From: Nocardioides luteus
GTDB taxonomy: Bacteria; Actinomycetota; Actinomycetes; Propionibacteriales; Nocardioidaceae
Direction of reading: 5' to 3'
NCBI RefSeq assembly: GCF_015752315.1
Contig: NZ_JADOVJ010000001.1
Coordinates: 2,410,501 to 2,474,500, forward strand
Length of the DNA stretch: 64,000 nt
In this document: positions 1-10,918 of the stretch, piece after piece
Layout of the letters: each line of letters opens with the position of its first letter
Position numbering within the stretch: the first letter of the stretch is position 1
Made by a program: the position numbers and the translations under genes
The notes under the pieces: generated by a model
Seen by the model: only the letters and a program-made list of their open reading frames with translations
Database searches by the model: none
Told to the model about the DNA's origin: nothing

Positions 1-2811
1 GATCGGGACAGGCCCACCGAGCTCTGGAAGAGTCTCACCGACGCGGGCGAGCTGCGTTCCGGCGTCACCAGGGTCTGGCTGGACGGACTGCGAAAGCCGA
101 CGCTGGACGTGAGCGTGCCCATGATCGGCGCTCCTGCAGCCTGGCAGGCCGGGCTGACCGGGACGGGTGTGAAGGTTGCCGTGATCGACACCGGTGTCGA
201 CCAGCAGCATCCGGATCTGGTGGACAACATCGCCGAAGCGGTCGACTTCACCGGCTCCGGGGATCTCAACGACTACGTGGGACATGGCACGCATGTCGCC
301 TCGACGATCGCCGGGACGGGCGCCGCGTCCGTCGGTAGCCACCGAGGTGTCGCCCCTGACGCCACGCTGCTCAGCGCGAAGGTGTGCGTCCTGGAGGGCT
401 GCTCCGAGTCGGCGATTCTCGCGGGCATGCAGTGGGCGGCCGAGCAGGGTGCAGATGTCGCCAACCTGAGTCTGGGTGGCGAGGACACCCCGGGGGTGGA
501 CCCGCTCGAGGCTGCCGTCCACGACCTGACCGCTCAGTACGGGACCCTCTTCGTGATCGCGGCGGGCAACAGCGGCCCCGGCGAGGGCACCATCAACTCG
601 CCGGGTAGTGCCGAGGAGGCCCTCACGGTGGGGGCGGTGTCGAAGACGGCGGAGCTCGCGGAGTTCTCCAGTCGTGGGCCGACGACGACCGGCGCGTCCG
701 TCAAACCAGACATCACCGCACCGGGTGTGGGCATCGCGGCGGCACTCTCCTCGACCAGCGACCTCACGCCGTTGCCCGACAACGGGGCGTACACCCGACT
801 CAACGGCACGTCGATGGCCACGCCGCACGTGGCCGGTGCCGCTGCCCTGTTGGCCCAGGAGCATCCGCACTGGAGTGCCGGGCGGCTCAAGGCCACGCTG
901 ATGTCGGCGGCGGCGCCGAGCGACGCGCTCGGGCCGTACGAGCAGGGTGCGGGTCTGGTCGACGTCGCGCGCGCGATCGGCCAGGAGGTCACCGCCGATC
1001 CGGTCAGCCTCGGCTTCGATCGCGGGACGACCAGCCAGGATCGGACCGTCACCTACGTCAACAGCGGCGCGACGGACGTGACCCTGGACCTGACGCTGCA
1101 CTCGAACGCGCCGGACGGGCTGTTCACGTTGAGTGCCTCGACGGTGACAGTGCCGGCTGCCGGAAGCGCGGCGGTGACAGTGACGGTCGCGCCGGGGGAG
1201 GACCTGCCGGACGAGCCCTTCGGAGGAGAGCTCACGGCCTCATCCGGCACGGTACGTGTCGAGACGCCGATCGCGCTGGACAAGGCACGACACACGTTGA
1301 CCGTGCGCACCCCTGCCGCCAACGGCGACGACCCACGATGGGTGACCATGCTGACCGACATCGACCGGCAGACGATCACGGCGATCGCGCACACCGGCGA
1401 GAGCGCCATGGTGCGACTGCCGGCGGGGCGCTACGTCGCTCAGTCGTACCTGCTCACCGGCCCTGAGGACGACGTGGCGATCACTTCATTGGTCGACCCG
1501 GCGGTGACGCTCGATACTGATCGCACCGTCACGGTGGATGCACGTTCGGCGAAGCCGGTGGCGATCACGGTGCCGGACAGGTCGGCCGTTCCACGGCACA
1601 CCGAGCTCGGCTGGACCATCCGCACGCAGGCGCCACAGATCTGGGGCTCCAACGACCCCTACAACGTCCTGATGAACATGGATCTCGCCAGTCTCCGAAC
1701 CGGTTCGGCAAGGGGCAGCAAGAAGGCAACGGGCTTCGTCTCCTACATCTCGGGAACCTGGGCCCAGTCGCAGATCAACAGTCAGGCGGTCTATCAGGTC
1801 TACTTCTACGAGCGCGGCCGGATGATGGCCGGAAAGACCGAGGCCCTCCGCGCCGCCGACTTCGCCACCGTGCAGTCTCGGATCGGGGCGGACGTTCCCG
1901 ACGTACCGGTCGATCGGGTCGCGGTGCCCCGGGCACCGGGCAACTCGCCGGTCTGGACCAGCATGGACGGCAGGACCAGGCCGCTCACGCTCAGGTACGA
2001 CGCGCCGAGCACCGTCGTCGAGCACTACAACCGGGATCAGAAGGCCGAATGGCTCATCTCGAACAGCCAGTCGGGCTACACGCACTACGAGTCGGACTGG
2101 ACGTCGTACGAGCCCGGCCGGGTCTACGACGTGAAGTGGGCGAACGGTGTCGAGGGGCCGGTGTTCCCGGAACCGGAGTTCGACCAGCAGTACGCGACGC
2201 GCTACTGGGGCGACACGTTCGGCGCCCCGGGACCGATGCACGGCGACGGCAGCGGGCACGAGGGGTTCCGGTTCCCGGGAAGCGGCACGGGTGATGTCAC
2301 GGTCTATCGGAACGGGACGCAGGTCGGTCACACTTCGTGGTTCAGGGACGCCATCGACGTCCCGGCGGAGCCCGGCGACTACCTGGTCCACGCGAGGTTC
2401 GAGAGCGACCCGGCGTTCACTCTCTCCACGCTGGTCGACGCGGAGTGGAGGTTCGAGTCTGGGCACGTACCCGACGGCGAGCTGGTGCACCTTCCGATGA
2501 CAGCTGTCCGCTTCTCGCCGGACCTCGACATCGAGAACACTGCCCCCGCCGGACGGTCGTTCAGACTGCCGATCTCGCTGGACCGGCAGATCGGTGCGGC
2601 GCCCGCGAAGGCCAGGGCTCTGACGGTCGAGGCATCGTTCGACGACGGCCGGACATGGCGGAAGCTGAACGTCGAGCGGCGGGGGGAGAAGGCGGTCGCT
2701 TCGGTGCAGCATCCGAGCGGCAGCGGCTTCGTCTCGCTGCGAGCGCGGGCAACCGACACCTCCGGCAACAGCGTGCGGCAGACGATCATCCGCGCGTACC
2801 GCTATCAGTAG
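1..2811 (+). CDS. Subtilisin-like (S8 family) secreted serine protease, 5' end outside window
   Basis: The reading frame is open from base 1, so the gene starts upstream and the signal and propeptide are only partly present. Counting from base 1 as residue 1, the subtilase triad is visible: Asp63 in VIDTGVD, His95 in GHGTHVAS and Ser271 in NGTSMATPHVAG. About 600 residues follow the protease domain; they look like beta-rich, Fn3/Ig-like secreted domains with no obvious membrane anchor at the C-terminus (ends RAYRYQ). An internal GTG at 109 is possible but would remove the residues before the catalytic domain and is unlikely to be the real start. Likely an extracellular protease; substrate unknown. 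A strong hairpin follows the stop. Confidence 0.9.
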   Translation, partial: DRDRPTELWKSLTDAGELRSGVTRVWLDGLRKPTLDVSVPMIGAPAAWQAGLTGTGVKVAVIDTGVDQQHPDLVDNIAEAVDFTGSGDLNDYVGHGTHVASTIAGTGAASVGSHRGVAPDATLLSAKVCVLEGCSESAILAGMQWAAEQGADVANLSLGGEDTPGVDPLEAAVHDLTAQYGTLFVIAAGNSGPGEGTINSPGSAEEALTVGAVSKTAELAEFSSRGPTTTGASVKPDITAPGVGIAAALSSTSDLTPLPDNGAYTRLNGTSMATPHVAGAAALLAQEHPHWSAGRLKATLMSAAAPSDALGPYEQGAGLVDVARAIGQEVTADPVSLGFDRGTTSQDRTVTYVNSGATDVTLDLTLHSNAPDGLFTLSASTVTVPAAGSAAVTVTVAPGEDLPDEPFGGELTASSGTVRVETPIALDKARHTLTVRTPAANGDDPRWVTMLTDIDRQTITAIAHTGESAMVRLPAGRYVAQSYLLTGPEDDVAITSLVDPAVTLDTDRTVTVDARSAKPVAITVPDRSAVPRHTELGWTIRTQAPQIWGSNDPYNVLMNMDLASLRTGSARGSKKATGFVSYISGTWAQSQINSQAVYQVYFYERGRMMAGKTEALRAADFATVQSRIGADVPDVPVDRVAVPRAPGNSPVWTSMDGRTRPLTLRYDAPSTVVEHYNRDQKAEWLISNSQSGYTHYESDWTSYEPGRVYDVKWANGVEGPVFPEPEFDQQYATRYWGDTFGAPGPMHGDGSGHEGFRFPGSGTGDVTVYRNGTQVGHTSWFRDAIDVPAEPGDYLVHARFESDPAFTLSTLVDAEWRFESGHVPDGELVHLPMTAVRFSPDLDIENTAPAGRSFRLPISLDRQIGAAPAKARALTVEASFDDGRTWRKLNVERRGEKAVASVQHPSGSGFVSLRARATDTSGNSVRQTIIRAYRYQ

Positions 2812-2817
2812 ACGACA

Positions 2818-2856
2818 GCGAGGTCCCCGGGCCGTGCTCCGGCCCGGGGACCTCGC
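2818..2856 (+). terminator. Strong inverted repeat after the protease gene
   Basis: Arms GCGAGGTCCCCGGGCC (2818-2833) and GGCCCGGGGACCTCGC (2841-2856) pair perfectly over 16 bp with a 7-nt loop, 6 bp after the stop codon. There is no clear U-tract, as is common for actinobacterial terminators. It sits between convergent genes and may act in both directions. Confidence 0.85.
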
Positions 2857-3003
2857 CGTCGCGGTACAGACCGTGCACTGCGGCGGTCATCCGCCTATCC
2901 GCTCCGGCGTCGGAGGGTTGCGGATCCGAGGGCGGGTGCGGCCACGGTGAACCCGGCCACGACGATCAGATCGCCCTGCTGCGGACGGGGCCGGGTACGA
3001 GCG

Positions 3004-3447
3004 TCACCCGGACAGCGATGCCTGCTGGAGAGCGTGCCGTATCCCAGAGAGTGTCGGCTGCTGGTCACTGCCGGTCAGGGCAGCATCGAGATCCTCGAAT
3101 GTGGGCCGCACCTGGCTGGCGCGGATGAGCCCGGTGTCGGTGAGGTCGACAAGGAGCGAGCGCCGGTCTTCGGGGTTCGGGGACCTGTGGACCAGCCCGA
3201 GCGTCTCCAGTCGATTCACCAGGCTCGTGGCAGTCGAAGCTTTGATGTGCAAGGTCGACATCACCCCCGTCATCGTCAACGGACCCCGTTCGAGCGCCAG
3301 CAGCAGGACGGCTTCACCGGCTCCGAGGTCGGCACTGCTGAGGCGGCGTTCGAGCAGTATGACTGTTCGATCCTGTCCAGCCGAATGGTTGCGGGTGCCG
3401 CGGCCAAGGCTGCGGTGGCGTTGATTTCGGTTGCGCAACCCGGGCAT
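3004..3447 (-). CDS. MarR-family transcriptional regulator
   Basis: A 147-residue protein with a winged helix-turn-helix of MarR type: the recognition-helix region STATSLVNRLETLGLVHR is followed by the wing signature NPEDRRSLLVDLTDTG. The length fits the family. The ATG at 3447 leaves only 18 bp to the divergent N-acetyltransferase start, so the two genes would share a very short promoter region and the regulator probably binds there. The N-terminal 25 residues are rich in Arg/Asn and not helix-like, so translation may start further inside. Ligand unknown; the neighbour suggests an aromatic amine or phenolic compound, which is inference. Confidence 0.75.
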   Translation of the reverse strand: MPGLRNRNQRHRSLGRGTRNHSAGQDRTVILLERRLSSADLGAGEAVLLLALERGPLTMTGVMSTLHIKASTATSLVNRLETLGLVHRSPNPEDRRSLLVDLTDTGLIRASQVRPTFEDLDAALTGSDQQPTLSGIRHALQQASLSG

Positions 3448-3465
3448 CGGCGTTGAGATGCTGGC

Positions 3466-4284
3466 GTGAGCGATGATCTGTGGGGCACCGACCGGCTCGA
3501 CCTGACGGCCTATCTGGACAGGATCGGGGTGACCGAGCCACCCGGCCCGTCGCGCGAGGCTCTCGAGGAGCTCTACGACGCCCACCTGCGCACGTTCACC
3601 TTCGACAACATCGACGTGCTGCTCGAGCAGCATCCGGGCGTCGATCTGCCCGACGTGCAGGCGAAGTTCGCCGGCCGGGGGAGAGGCGGCTACTGCTTCG
3701 AGCACGGCACGCTGCTCGGCGCGGTGCTGGACCGGCTCGGCTTCGCCGTCGAGCGGCGGCTCGCCCGGGTCGGTCCCGACCCGACCGCGGCGGGACGTAC
3801 GCATCTGGTGGTCGTGGTCGACCTGGACGGCGAGAGGCTGCTGCTCGATCCCGGGTTCGGGCTGAGCGTGTGGCGGCCGATCCCGCTGGTCGACGGGGCG
3901 GTCGACGAGGTCCGTGGCATCGCCCACCGGGTGCGCCGGGGCGAGCACGGCTGGGCGCTGGAGCGGGCCAAGGGCGACGGGTGGGAGCTGATGCACACCC
4001 ACGACGAGGCGCTGGTCGTGCCCAGCGACGTCGCGCTCGGGCACCACTACACCAGCACCCACCCGACGGTGCACTTCCGTCACCGGCTGATCATGACCAA
4101 GCTCCTCGACGACAGACACCTCAGCCTCACCCACGACACCGTCACCATCCGTCGCGAGGGCGAGGAGACCGAACACCGCGAGATCGGGCTCGACGAGGCG
4201 ATGGGCTACCTCGAGGAGGCTGGGGTGCCGCTCACCGACGAGGAGCGCAGGCGCCTCCGCGAGCGGCTGGCGACGCTCGCCTGA
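3466..4284 (+). CDS. nat: Arylamine N-acetyltransferase
   Basis: 272 residues, the usual size. The Cys-His-Asp triad is clear: Cys77 in RGGYCFEHG, His113 in RTHLVVVV and Asp128 in LLLDPGFG (most family members have DVGFG). The family transfers acetyl from acetyl-CoA to arylamines or hydrazines; in mycobacteria nat sits in a cholesterol-catabolism operon, but here it stands alone beside a divergent MarR gene. GTG start at 3466; the next gene is convergent with 9 bp between stops. Confidence 0.93.
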   Translation: MSDDLWGTDRLDLTAYLDRIGVTEPPGPSREALEELYDAHLRTFTFDNIDVLLEQHPGVDLPDVQAKFAGRGRGGYCFEHGTLLGAVLDRLGFAVERRLARVGPDPTAAGRTHLVVVVDLDGERLLLDPGFGLSVWRPIPLVDGAVDEVRGIAHRVRRGEHGWALERAKGDGWELMHTHDEALVVPSDVALGHHYTSTHPTVHFRHRLIMTKLLDDRHLSLTHDTVTIRREGEETEHREIGLDEAMGYLEEAGVPLTDEERRRLRERLATLA

Positions 4285-4293
4285 GAGGCGGCG

Positions 4294-4734
4294 CTAGCCG
4301 CGCGACCTCTCCTGCCCGTCCACGATCATCTGCAACGCCATGGTGGGGTCCTCGGAGAGGTCGGTGATCAGCTGACGGCGATCCAGGACGGCCTCGTCGA
4401 GATGCGGGCCGAGGGTGCCCAGCAGCTCACCGGTCGTCGTGGCCGGCATCGCGTTGAGCACGCGCGGGCCACGCCGGCCGGAGCTCGGCACCACACGCGC
4501 CAGCGCACCGGCCACCGACCGGGTGGCCTCCGCGAAGGGCGCGGTGATCTGGTCCGTGATCGGACTGAGCCAGTCCGCGGCGCGCTCGGCCTCGGCGCGG
4601 GACGTGCGCGCCTTGAGGTCCCCGAGACGTACGTCCTCCAGGGCCCGCTCGAGGCGACGCTGCTCCGCGAAGGCGAGGCCGACGGCGACGGCCGAGGCGA
4701 GGGCGCCGAGCAGCGCGAGGCTAGCGACCAGCAT
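4294..4734 (-). CDS. Small membrane-anchored protein of unknown function
   Basis: 146 residues. A single hydrophobic segment (about residues 2-22) is followed by a charged helical stretch rich in Arg/Glu (RRLERALEDVRL and following), which looks like a short coiled coil facing the cytoplasm. No catalytic motif recognised. The gene overlaps the end of the upstream gene by 14 bp, so the two are translationally coupled and probably form one complex or function. Confidence 0.7.
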   Translation of the reverse strand: MLVASLALLGALASAVAVGLAFAEQRRLERALEDVRLGDLKARTSRAEAERAADWLSPITDQITAPFAEATRSVAGALARVVPSSGRRGPRVLNAMPATTTGELLGTLGPHLDEAVLDRRQLITDLSEDPTMALQMIVDGQERSRG

Positions 4735-5092
4735 GGACCTTGACCTCGGCCACGACGCCCTCGTCGGCGAGCCGCTCGCGCAGCGACTCGGCCGCCTGGT
4801 CGTAGACCATCTTCGAGAGCAGCGCCGGCCGCACCTTGTGCAGCATGGTGGCTGCCTTGGTCTGTGCGGAGGCGAGCTCGAGCGGGTTGAGGATGCGGAT
4901 GCTCAGCAGCCGGTCCTCGGGCGGGAGCTCGGCGTAGGCGGTGCGCGGCGCGGAGATGTCGGCCTGCTCCAGGCGCCACAGCAGACCGATGGTCTCGGCA
5001 CGCAGCGCCTTGTTGGAGCGGCGCAGGCGCCAGGCGACAGCGCCTGCGGCCACGGCGATCACCAGCGCCACGACGGCGATCAGGGTGCTCAA
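4721..5092 (-). CDS. Small membrane protein of unknown function, TTG start
   Basis: 123 residues beginning at a TTG (5092-5090) with a good ribosome site GAGGAGA just upstream; upstream in-frame starts exist but lack such a site. One N-terminal membrane segment (about residues 3-21) is followed by a basic patch and a cytoplasmic domain of about 95 residues (RLLSIRILNPLELASAQT region), which I do not recognise. First gene of a two-gene operon with the 14-bp-overlapping partner. The divergent neighbour is aconitase, about 295 bp away. Confidence 0.65.
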   Translation of the reverse strand: MSTLIAVVALVIAVAAGAVAWRLRRSNKALRAETIGLLWRLEQADISAPRTAYAELPPEDRLLSIRILNPLELASAQTKAATMLHKVRPALLSKMVYDQAAESLRERLADEGVVAEVKVHAGR

Positions 5093-5242
5093 GGCTCTCC
5101 TCGCATCACTTGGTGCCCGACGAGTTGCGGCCCGTCGGGTGGCCCGGTCGGACCAATCATGGAGTATCCGAGGATCGCTGTCAGCGGCGGTGGTCACAAC
5201 ACGGCGCGCCGGGTGATTCGAATTGTCGTTCGACATCATGTA

Positions 5243-5256
5243 TCTTGATATCAAGA
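5243..5256. promoter_or_regulatory. 14-bp perfect palindrome upstream of aconitase
   Basis: TCTTGATATCAAGA is a perfect palindrome 131-144 bp before the aconitase start. Symmetric TTGATATCAA-type sites are typical of dimeric winged-helix regulators, but I cannot name the protein. It lies between acnA and the divergent small-membrane-protein operon. Confidence 0.5.
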
Positions 5257-5278
5257 GATCGGGCGAGTGATCGCCGCA

Positions 5279-5297
5279 AAAGGTTAGGTGAGCCTTT
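5279..5297. promoter_or_regulatory. Candidate IdeR/DtxR iron box upstream of aconitase
   Basis: AAAGGTTAGGTGAGCCTTT matches the known DtxR/IdeR 19-bp consensus (TTAGGTTAGGCTAACCTAA) at 13 of 19 positions, including the GGTTAGG and the CCT half sites. Aconitase is an iron-sulfur enzyme, so iron-dependent control makes biological sense. The match is partial; binding is inference. Confidence 0.45.
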
Positions 5298-5386
5298 GTT
5301 TTCCCGGCGTAGGTAGCCGGGGCAGGATGGGCCTCAAAGACTTGAGAACGTACGTCACTGTGGACGCGAGCAAGGAGATGAACGCG

Positions 5387-8065
<2,679 letters not shown>

Positions 8066-8080
8066 CCCTTCGCGGTCACC

Positions 8081-8116
8081 ACGGCCCGTCGTCTCCCTTG
8101 GGAGGCGGCGGGCCGT
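8081..8116 (+). terminator. Hairpin after acnA
   Basis: ACGGCCCG (8081-8088) pairs with CGGGCCGT (8109-8116), and the stem continues inward with G-U pairs to a CCC/GGG base and a short TTG loop. It lies 15 bp after the acnA stop. Confidence 0.75.
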
Positions 8117-8221
8117 TGCCGAATCGTGAACAAAAGGTGCTCTGCCGTGGTGGGCTACCTGGCACTCTGAGCCGACTTTGTCGAGCTGACCGGAATCGGG
8201 CCGGGCGAAGGGGGTGTGAAA

Positions 8222-9352
8222 GTGCGGTCTCCGATCCGTACGTCTGTGGTGCTGTGCCTCGTAGTCGCCTTGGGCCTGATGGCGGCCTGTGCGACGCCTG
8301 GTGGGGATGATCCCGTGGTGCCGCCGGGTGGCGCACTTCCGACCCGGCTCCATGACGTCGACCGTGACCTGCACGGAACGGACGAGGTCGGGCCGATCGG
8401 ACCCCTCGCGGTCGCCTGGACCGCCGGCAAGGGGCGGATGATCGGCGGAATCCCACTCTTCCGGCCGCTCTACGAGCAGGGAGTCGTCGGCGTCTCCGCG
8501 GAGACCGGAGCGTACGCGTTCCTCGACATCCCGATGGAGGTGGGCACCTATCGCTGCGGCTTCGTCGAGCTCTCGCCGGACGGGCGGCGGATGGCGTTCT
8601 GGATCAGTCGAGTGTCCCGGCCATGGGCGCCATGGGCGTGCGACGACGCCAGCGCTCTCGGGGTCTACGACACGGTGACGGGCGAGGTTGTGCGGCGGTC
8701 GATCACGCTCGGGGAGAGCGTCGCATGGATCGACTCTGATCGGCTTGTCATCGGACAGTTCGGGTCCTTGCGGCCGCGCACCGATGACCTGCGGGCTGCG
8801 CCTTTCCGGGTCTGGGACGTACGCCGTCCCGCTGACGCGCACCGCGACGGCCTGCCGCGACCCTTGAGGGGCGTGCGGCTGCCGCTGCGGAGCGTCGATG
8901 GCGTCGCCATCGACGACACCTCGACCAGAGCCGTACGTGTCCGAAACGACCGCGGGCCGCTCCTGGTCGCGTCGTGGGACAACAGGCTGGGCGAGGAGAG
9001 TCTGCGGGTGCCAGGTCCGGAGGACTATGTGGCCGTCGTGGGCTGGCGTGACGAGGGCTCGGTGGTCGCGCTGACACAGACCGCAGACGATGCTCCCCGG
9101 AGTCTGGTGGCCACCGAGATCGAGACGGGCCGGCGGGAGGTCCTGACCAGGATCGACGGCACGTCCTCGGACCCGATCAGCTTCGCCGGCGATCTTCTCT
9201 CGGTTCCGCCCGTACCTCGCCCCGCCCCGCACGCCTCTGGGTGGTTCCACAGTCCTTTCGCCGTGGCGGGCCTGTCGTTGGCCATGATCCTGCTGGTCGG
9301 TACGGCACTGCTCGCCGCGGCGGCGCGGAGAAGGCGCGCGGGCGCGAACTGA
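8222..9352 (+). CDS. Predicted lipoprotein with C-terminal membrane segment, unknown function
   Basis: About 376 residues. The N-terminus is a lipoprotein signal with lipobox LMAAC (Cys23), and the C-terminus has a hydrophobic segment (AMILLVGTALLAAAA) followed by RRRR, so the chain appears tethered at both ends. The middle alternates strand-like segments such as VGVSAETGAYAFLD, FVELSPDGRRMAFW and VAIDDTSTRAVRVR, resembling a beta-propeller of the WD40/TolB-like kind; this is inference. The GTG at 8222 is preferred over the GTG at 8216 because AAGGGGG ends 7 nt before it. No neighbour hints at a role. Confidence 0.75.
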   Translation: MRSPIRTSVVLCLVVALGLMAACATPGGDDPVVPPGGALPTRLHDVDRDLHGTDEVGPIGPLAVAWTAGKGRMIGGIPLFRPLYEQGVVGVSAETGAYAFLDIPMEVGTYRCGFVELSPDGRRMAFWISRVSRPWAPWACDDASALGVYDTVTGEVVRRSITLGESVAWIDSDRLVIGQFGSLRPRTDDLRAAPFRVWDVRRPADAHRDGLPRPLRGVRLPLRSVDGVAIDDTSTRAVRVRNDRGPLLVASWDNRLGEESLRVPGPEDYVAVVGWRDEGSVVALTQTADDAPRSLVATEIETGRREVLTRIDGTSSDPISFAGDLLSVPPVPRPAPHASGWFHSPFAVAGLSLAMILLVGTALLAAAARRRRAGAN

Positions 9353-9356
9353 CGAG

Positions 9357-9474
9357 CCTGCCGAGGCGTCACGTACGTCGGTCGAGACGGCACAGCCCTG
9401 CCAGGTCGAGCGACGGGAGTGACGCTTCGACCGGCAGGGCTGACGCCTCGGCCGACGGGGGTGACGCCTCGGCG
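9357..9474. repeat. Short intergenic mosaic repeat, locus A
   Basis: Contains CCGAGGCGTCAC (9361-9372) and, in reverse orientation, TGACGCTTCGACCGG, TGACGCCTCGGCCGAC and TGACGCCTCGGCGTCA. The same words occur at 36342-36436. The block fills the whole space between two convergent genes. Confidence 0.65.
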
Positions 9475-10161
9475 TCAGGTGAGTGAGGCGATCCGGGCCC
9501 GGCTGTCCTCGGTGAGGGAGGCCAGGAGAGCTTCGGCGGCCTCGTCGTGCTCGCCGGTGACGGCAGCGAGCTCGGTGACCGTCTCGTCAGGCAGGCCGGC
9601 GAGGATGGGGTCGATCACCGATGGCTCGTCGATGAAGAGTGCGAGCTGGAGGACGTCGCGGCCGGAGGCACCGTCGACGACCTTCAGTGAGGTCTCGGCG
9701 CCTACGACGCCGGTGAACCTTGCGAGCGTCAGCAGGTGTCCCCGGGCCATCAGGCGGCGGCCTACGTCGACGACGAGCGCCTCGTCGAGCTTGGCGATGA
9801 TGCCCGAGACCCGGCTCGGGTCGAGGTGGACGGAGAGCTCGGCGAGGAACTCGGGCTTCAGGTGGCCGGCCAGCTTCGCGGCGTCGGCCGGCTCCATCAC
9901 CGCGGCCACCCGGGCGCTGAGCATGGGACCCATCGCGACCTCGGCGATCTTCGCGGTGACGGCTGCGGGGAGCTTCTTGCTGACCGCGGCCAGCCCCTTC
10001 ACCCGGGACTCGTGACGGCTGAACATCGCGTGCGAGACGATCCCGCGCAGGTCGCGGAGGTCGTCGGGGGAGGTGGTGGCGAGGAAGGCGAGCTCGGCCT
10101 CGTCGACGTGCATCTCGTGGGCGAGCTTGGTGATCTCCAGCGCGCTGGTCAGGGCGGTCAT
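9475..10161 (-). CDS. MgtE-N-like alpha-helical protein, unknown function
   Basis: 228 residues made of short helical repeats (AAKLAGHLKPEFLAELSVHLDP, RVSGIIAKLDEALVVDVGRRL) that resemble the right-handed superhelix of MgtE N-terminal or FliG-like domains. There is no membrane segment and no CBS domain, so it is not a magnesium transporter itself. Translationally coupled (ATGA overlap) to the small upstream gene. Probably a soluble scaffold or regulatory protein; function not known. Confidence 0.7.
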   Translation of the reverse strand: MTALTSALEITKLAHEMHVDEAELAFLATTSPDDLRDLRGIVSHAMFSRHESRVKGLAAVSKKLPAAVTAKIAEVAMGPMLSARVAAVMEPADAAKLAGHLKPEFLAELSVHLDPSRVSGIIAKLDEALVVDVGRRLMARGHLLTLARFTGVVGAETSLKVVDGASGRDVLQLALFIDEPSVIDPILAGLPDETVTELAAVTGEHDEAAEALLASLTEDSRARIASLT

Positions 10162-10385
10162 CGGGCGCCTCCGAGCATCCTCTGGACGACCCCGCGCAGC
10201 ATCTTCGGCACCAGCTTCAGAGCCTCGTCGAGCGAGGCCTCGAACGCCTTGTCCTCCGCGGTCATCGCACCCTGCGTCAGATCGTTGAACCGGCCCAGCT
10301 GCTCGTCGTCGTACGCCTCCAGCGGCGCGAGCCGCGTGGCCGGCACGCCCAGCGTGGCAGCGAGCCGGTCGAGTCCCTCACTCAT
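10158..10385 (-). CDS. Small helical protein coupled to the MgtE-N-like gene
   Basis: 75 residues starting at ATG 10385 (MSEGLDRLAATLGV), preceded by GAGAGGA. An in-frame ATG 27 bp upstream is a less likely start. Mostly helical, acidic N-half and basic C-terminus (MLRGVVQRMLGGAR); no recognised domain. Its stop overlaps the next start as ATGA, so the pair is an operon. Divergent from the thiamine-binding gene. Confidence 0.65.
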   Translation of the reverse strand: MSEGLDRLAATLGVPATRLAPLEAYDDEQLGRFNDLTQGAMTAEDKAFEASLDEALKLVPKMLRGVVQRMLGGAR

Positions 10386-10562
10386 CGATTCCTCTCTCAC
10401 CGGACGTGGCACCTTCGGCCCCCGGCGGCGCCACTATATGCAGGCCGCCCGCGTGTTTGGATAGTGTTTCGACATGCACGCAGCGTTCTCGATCGCCCGC
10501 GCGACGGGCGTCCGGCCCGGCGGCTCGGCGGCCGTCCGCGTCGCGAAGTGGAAGGAGCCCCG

Positions 10563-10865
10563 ATGCTCGTAGCGTTCTCCGTCGCGCCGAGCGGCACCGG
10601 CCGCGCCGATGGTTCCGTGTCCGACGCCGTCGCCGCGGCGGTTCGCGTGGTGAGGGAGTCAGGGCTCCCGAACCGGACCGACGCGATGTTCACGACGATC
10701 GAAGGCGACTGGGACTCGTGCCTCGACGTCGTGAAGCGGGCGACCGAGGCGGTCGCCCCCTACGGGTCACGGGTGTCCCTGGTCCTGAAGGCGGACATCC
10801 GGCCGGGCTACGAGGGCGAGCTCGACGCGAAGCTCGAGCGGCTCGAAGAGGCGCTGGAGGACTGA
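10563..10865 (+). CDS. MTH1187-family thiamine-binding protein (DUF77)
   Basis: 100 residues. The sequence has the family pattern: an N-terminal strand LVAFSVAPSG, SDAVAAAVRVVRESGL, and the C-terminal RVSLVLKADIRPGYEGELD. MTH1187/YkoF-like proteins are small ferredoxin-fold proteins that bind thiamine or related pyrimidines in the cytoplasm. The ATG at 10563 has AAGGAG four bases upstream and is chosen over an ATG at 10464. A decayed second copy of its C-terminal half lies at 11212-11327. The 177-bp leader is GC-rich but shows no TPP riboswitch motif. Confidence 0.88.
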   Translation: MLVAFSVAPSGTGRADGSVSDAVAAAVRVVRESGLPNRTDAMFTTIEGDWDSCLDVVKRATEAVAPYGSRVSLVLKADIRPGYEGELDAKLERLEEALED

Positions 10866-10918
10866 GGCCCGGCCCCCGCGATTCCGGATGGCCGAGAAGG
10901 TCGAGGACAATCGACCCC

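Noticed and set aside
2895..3006. Minus-strand open stretch with a hydrophobic C-terminus (LIVVAGFTVAAPALG, then RRRSG and stop) behind the MarR gene
   Set aside because: It resembles the tail of a membrane transporter, but only about 35 residues are open, there is no start, and nothing nearby supports it. It could be a relic, but chance is equally likely.
10386..10562. Possible TPP riboswitch before the thiamine-binding gene
   Set aside because: The leader is GC-rich and can fold, but the conserved THI-box words are absent.
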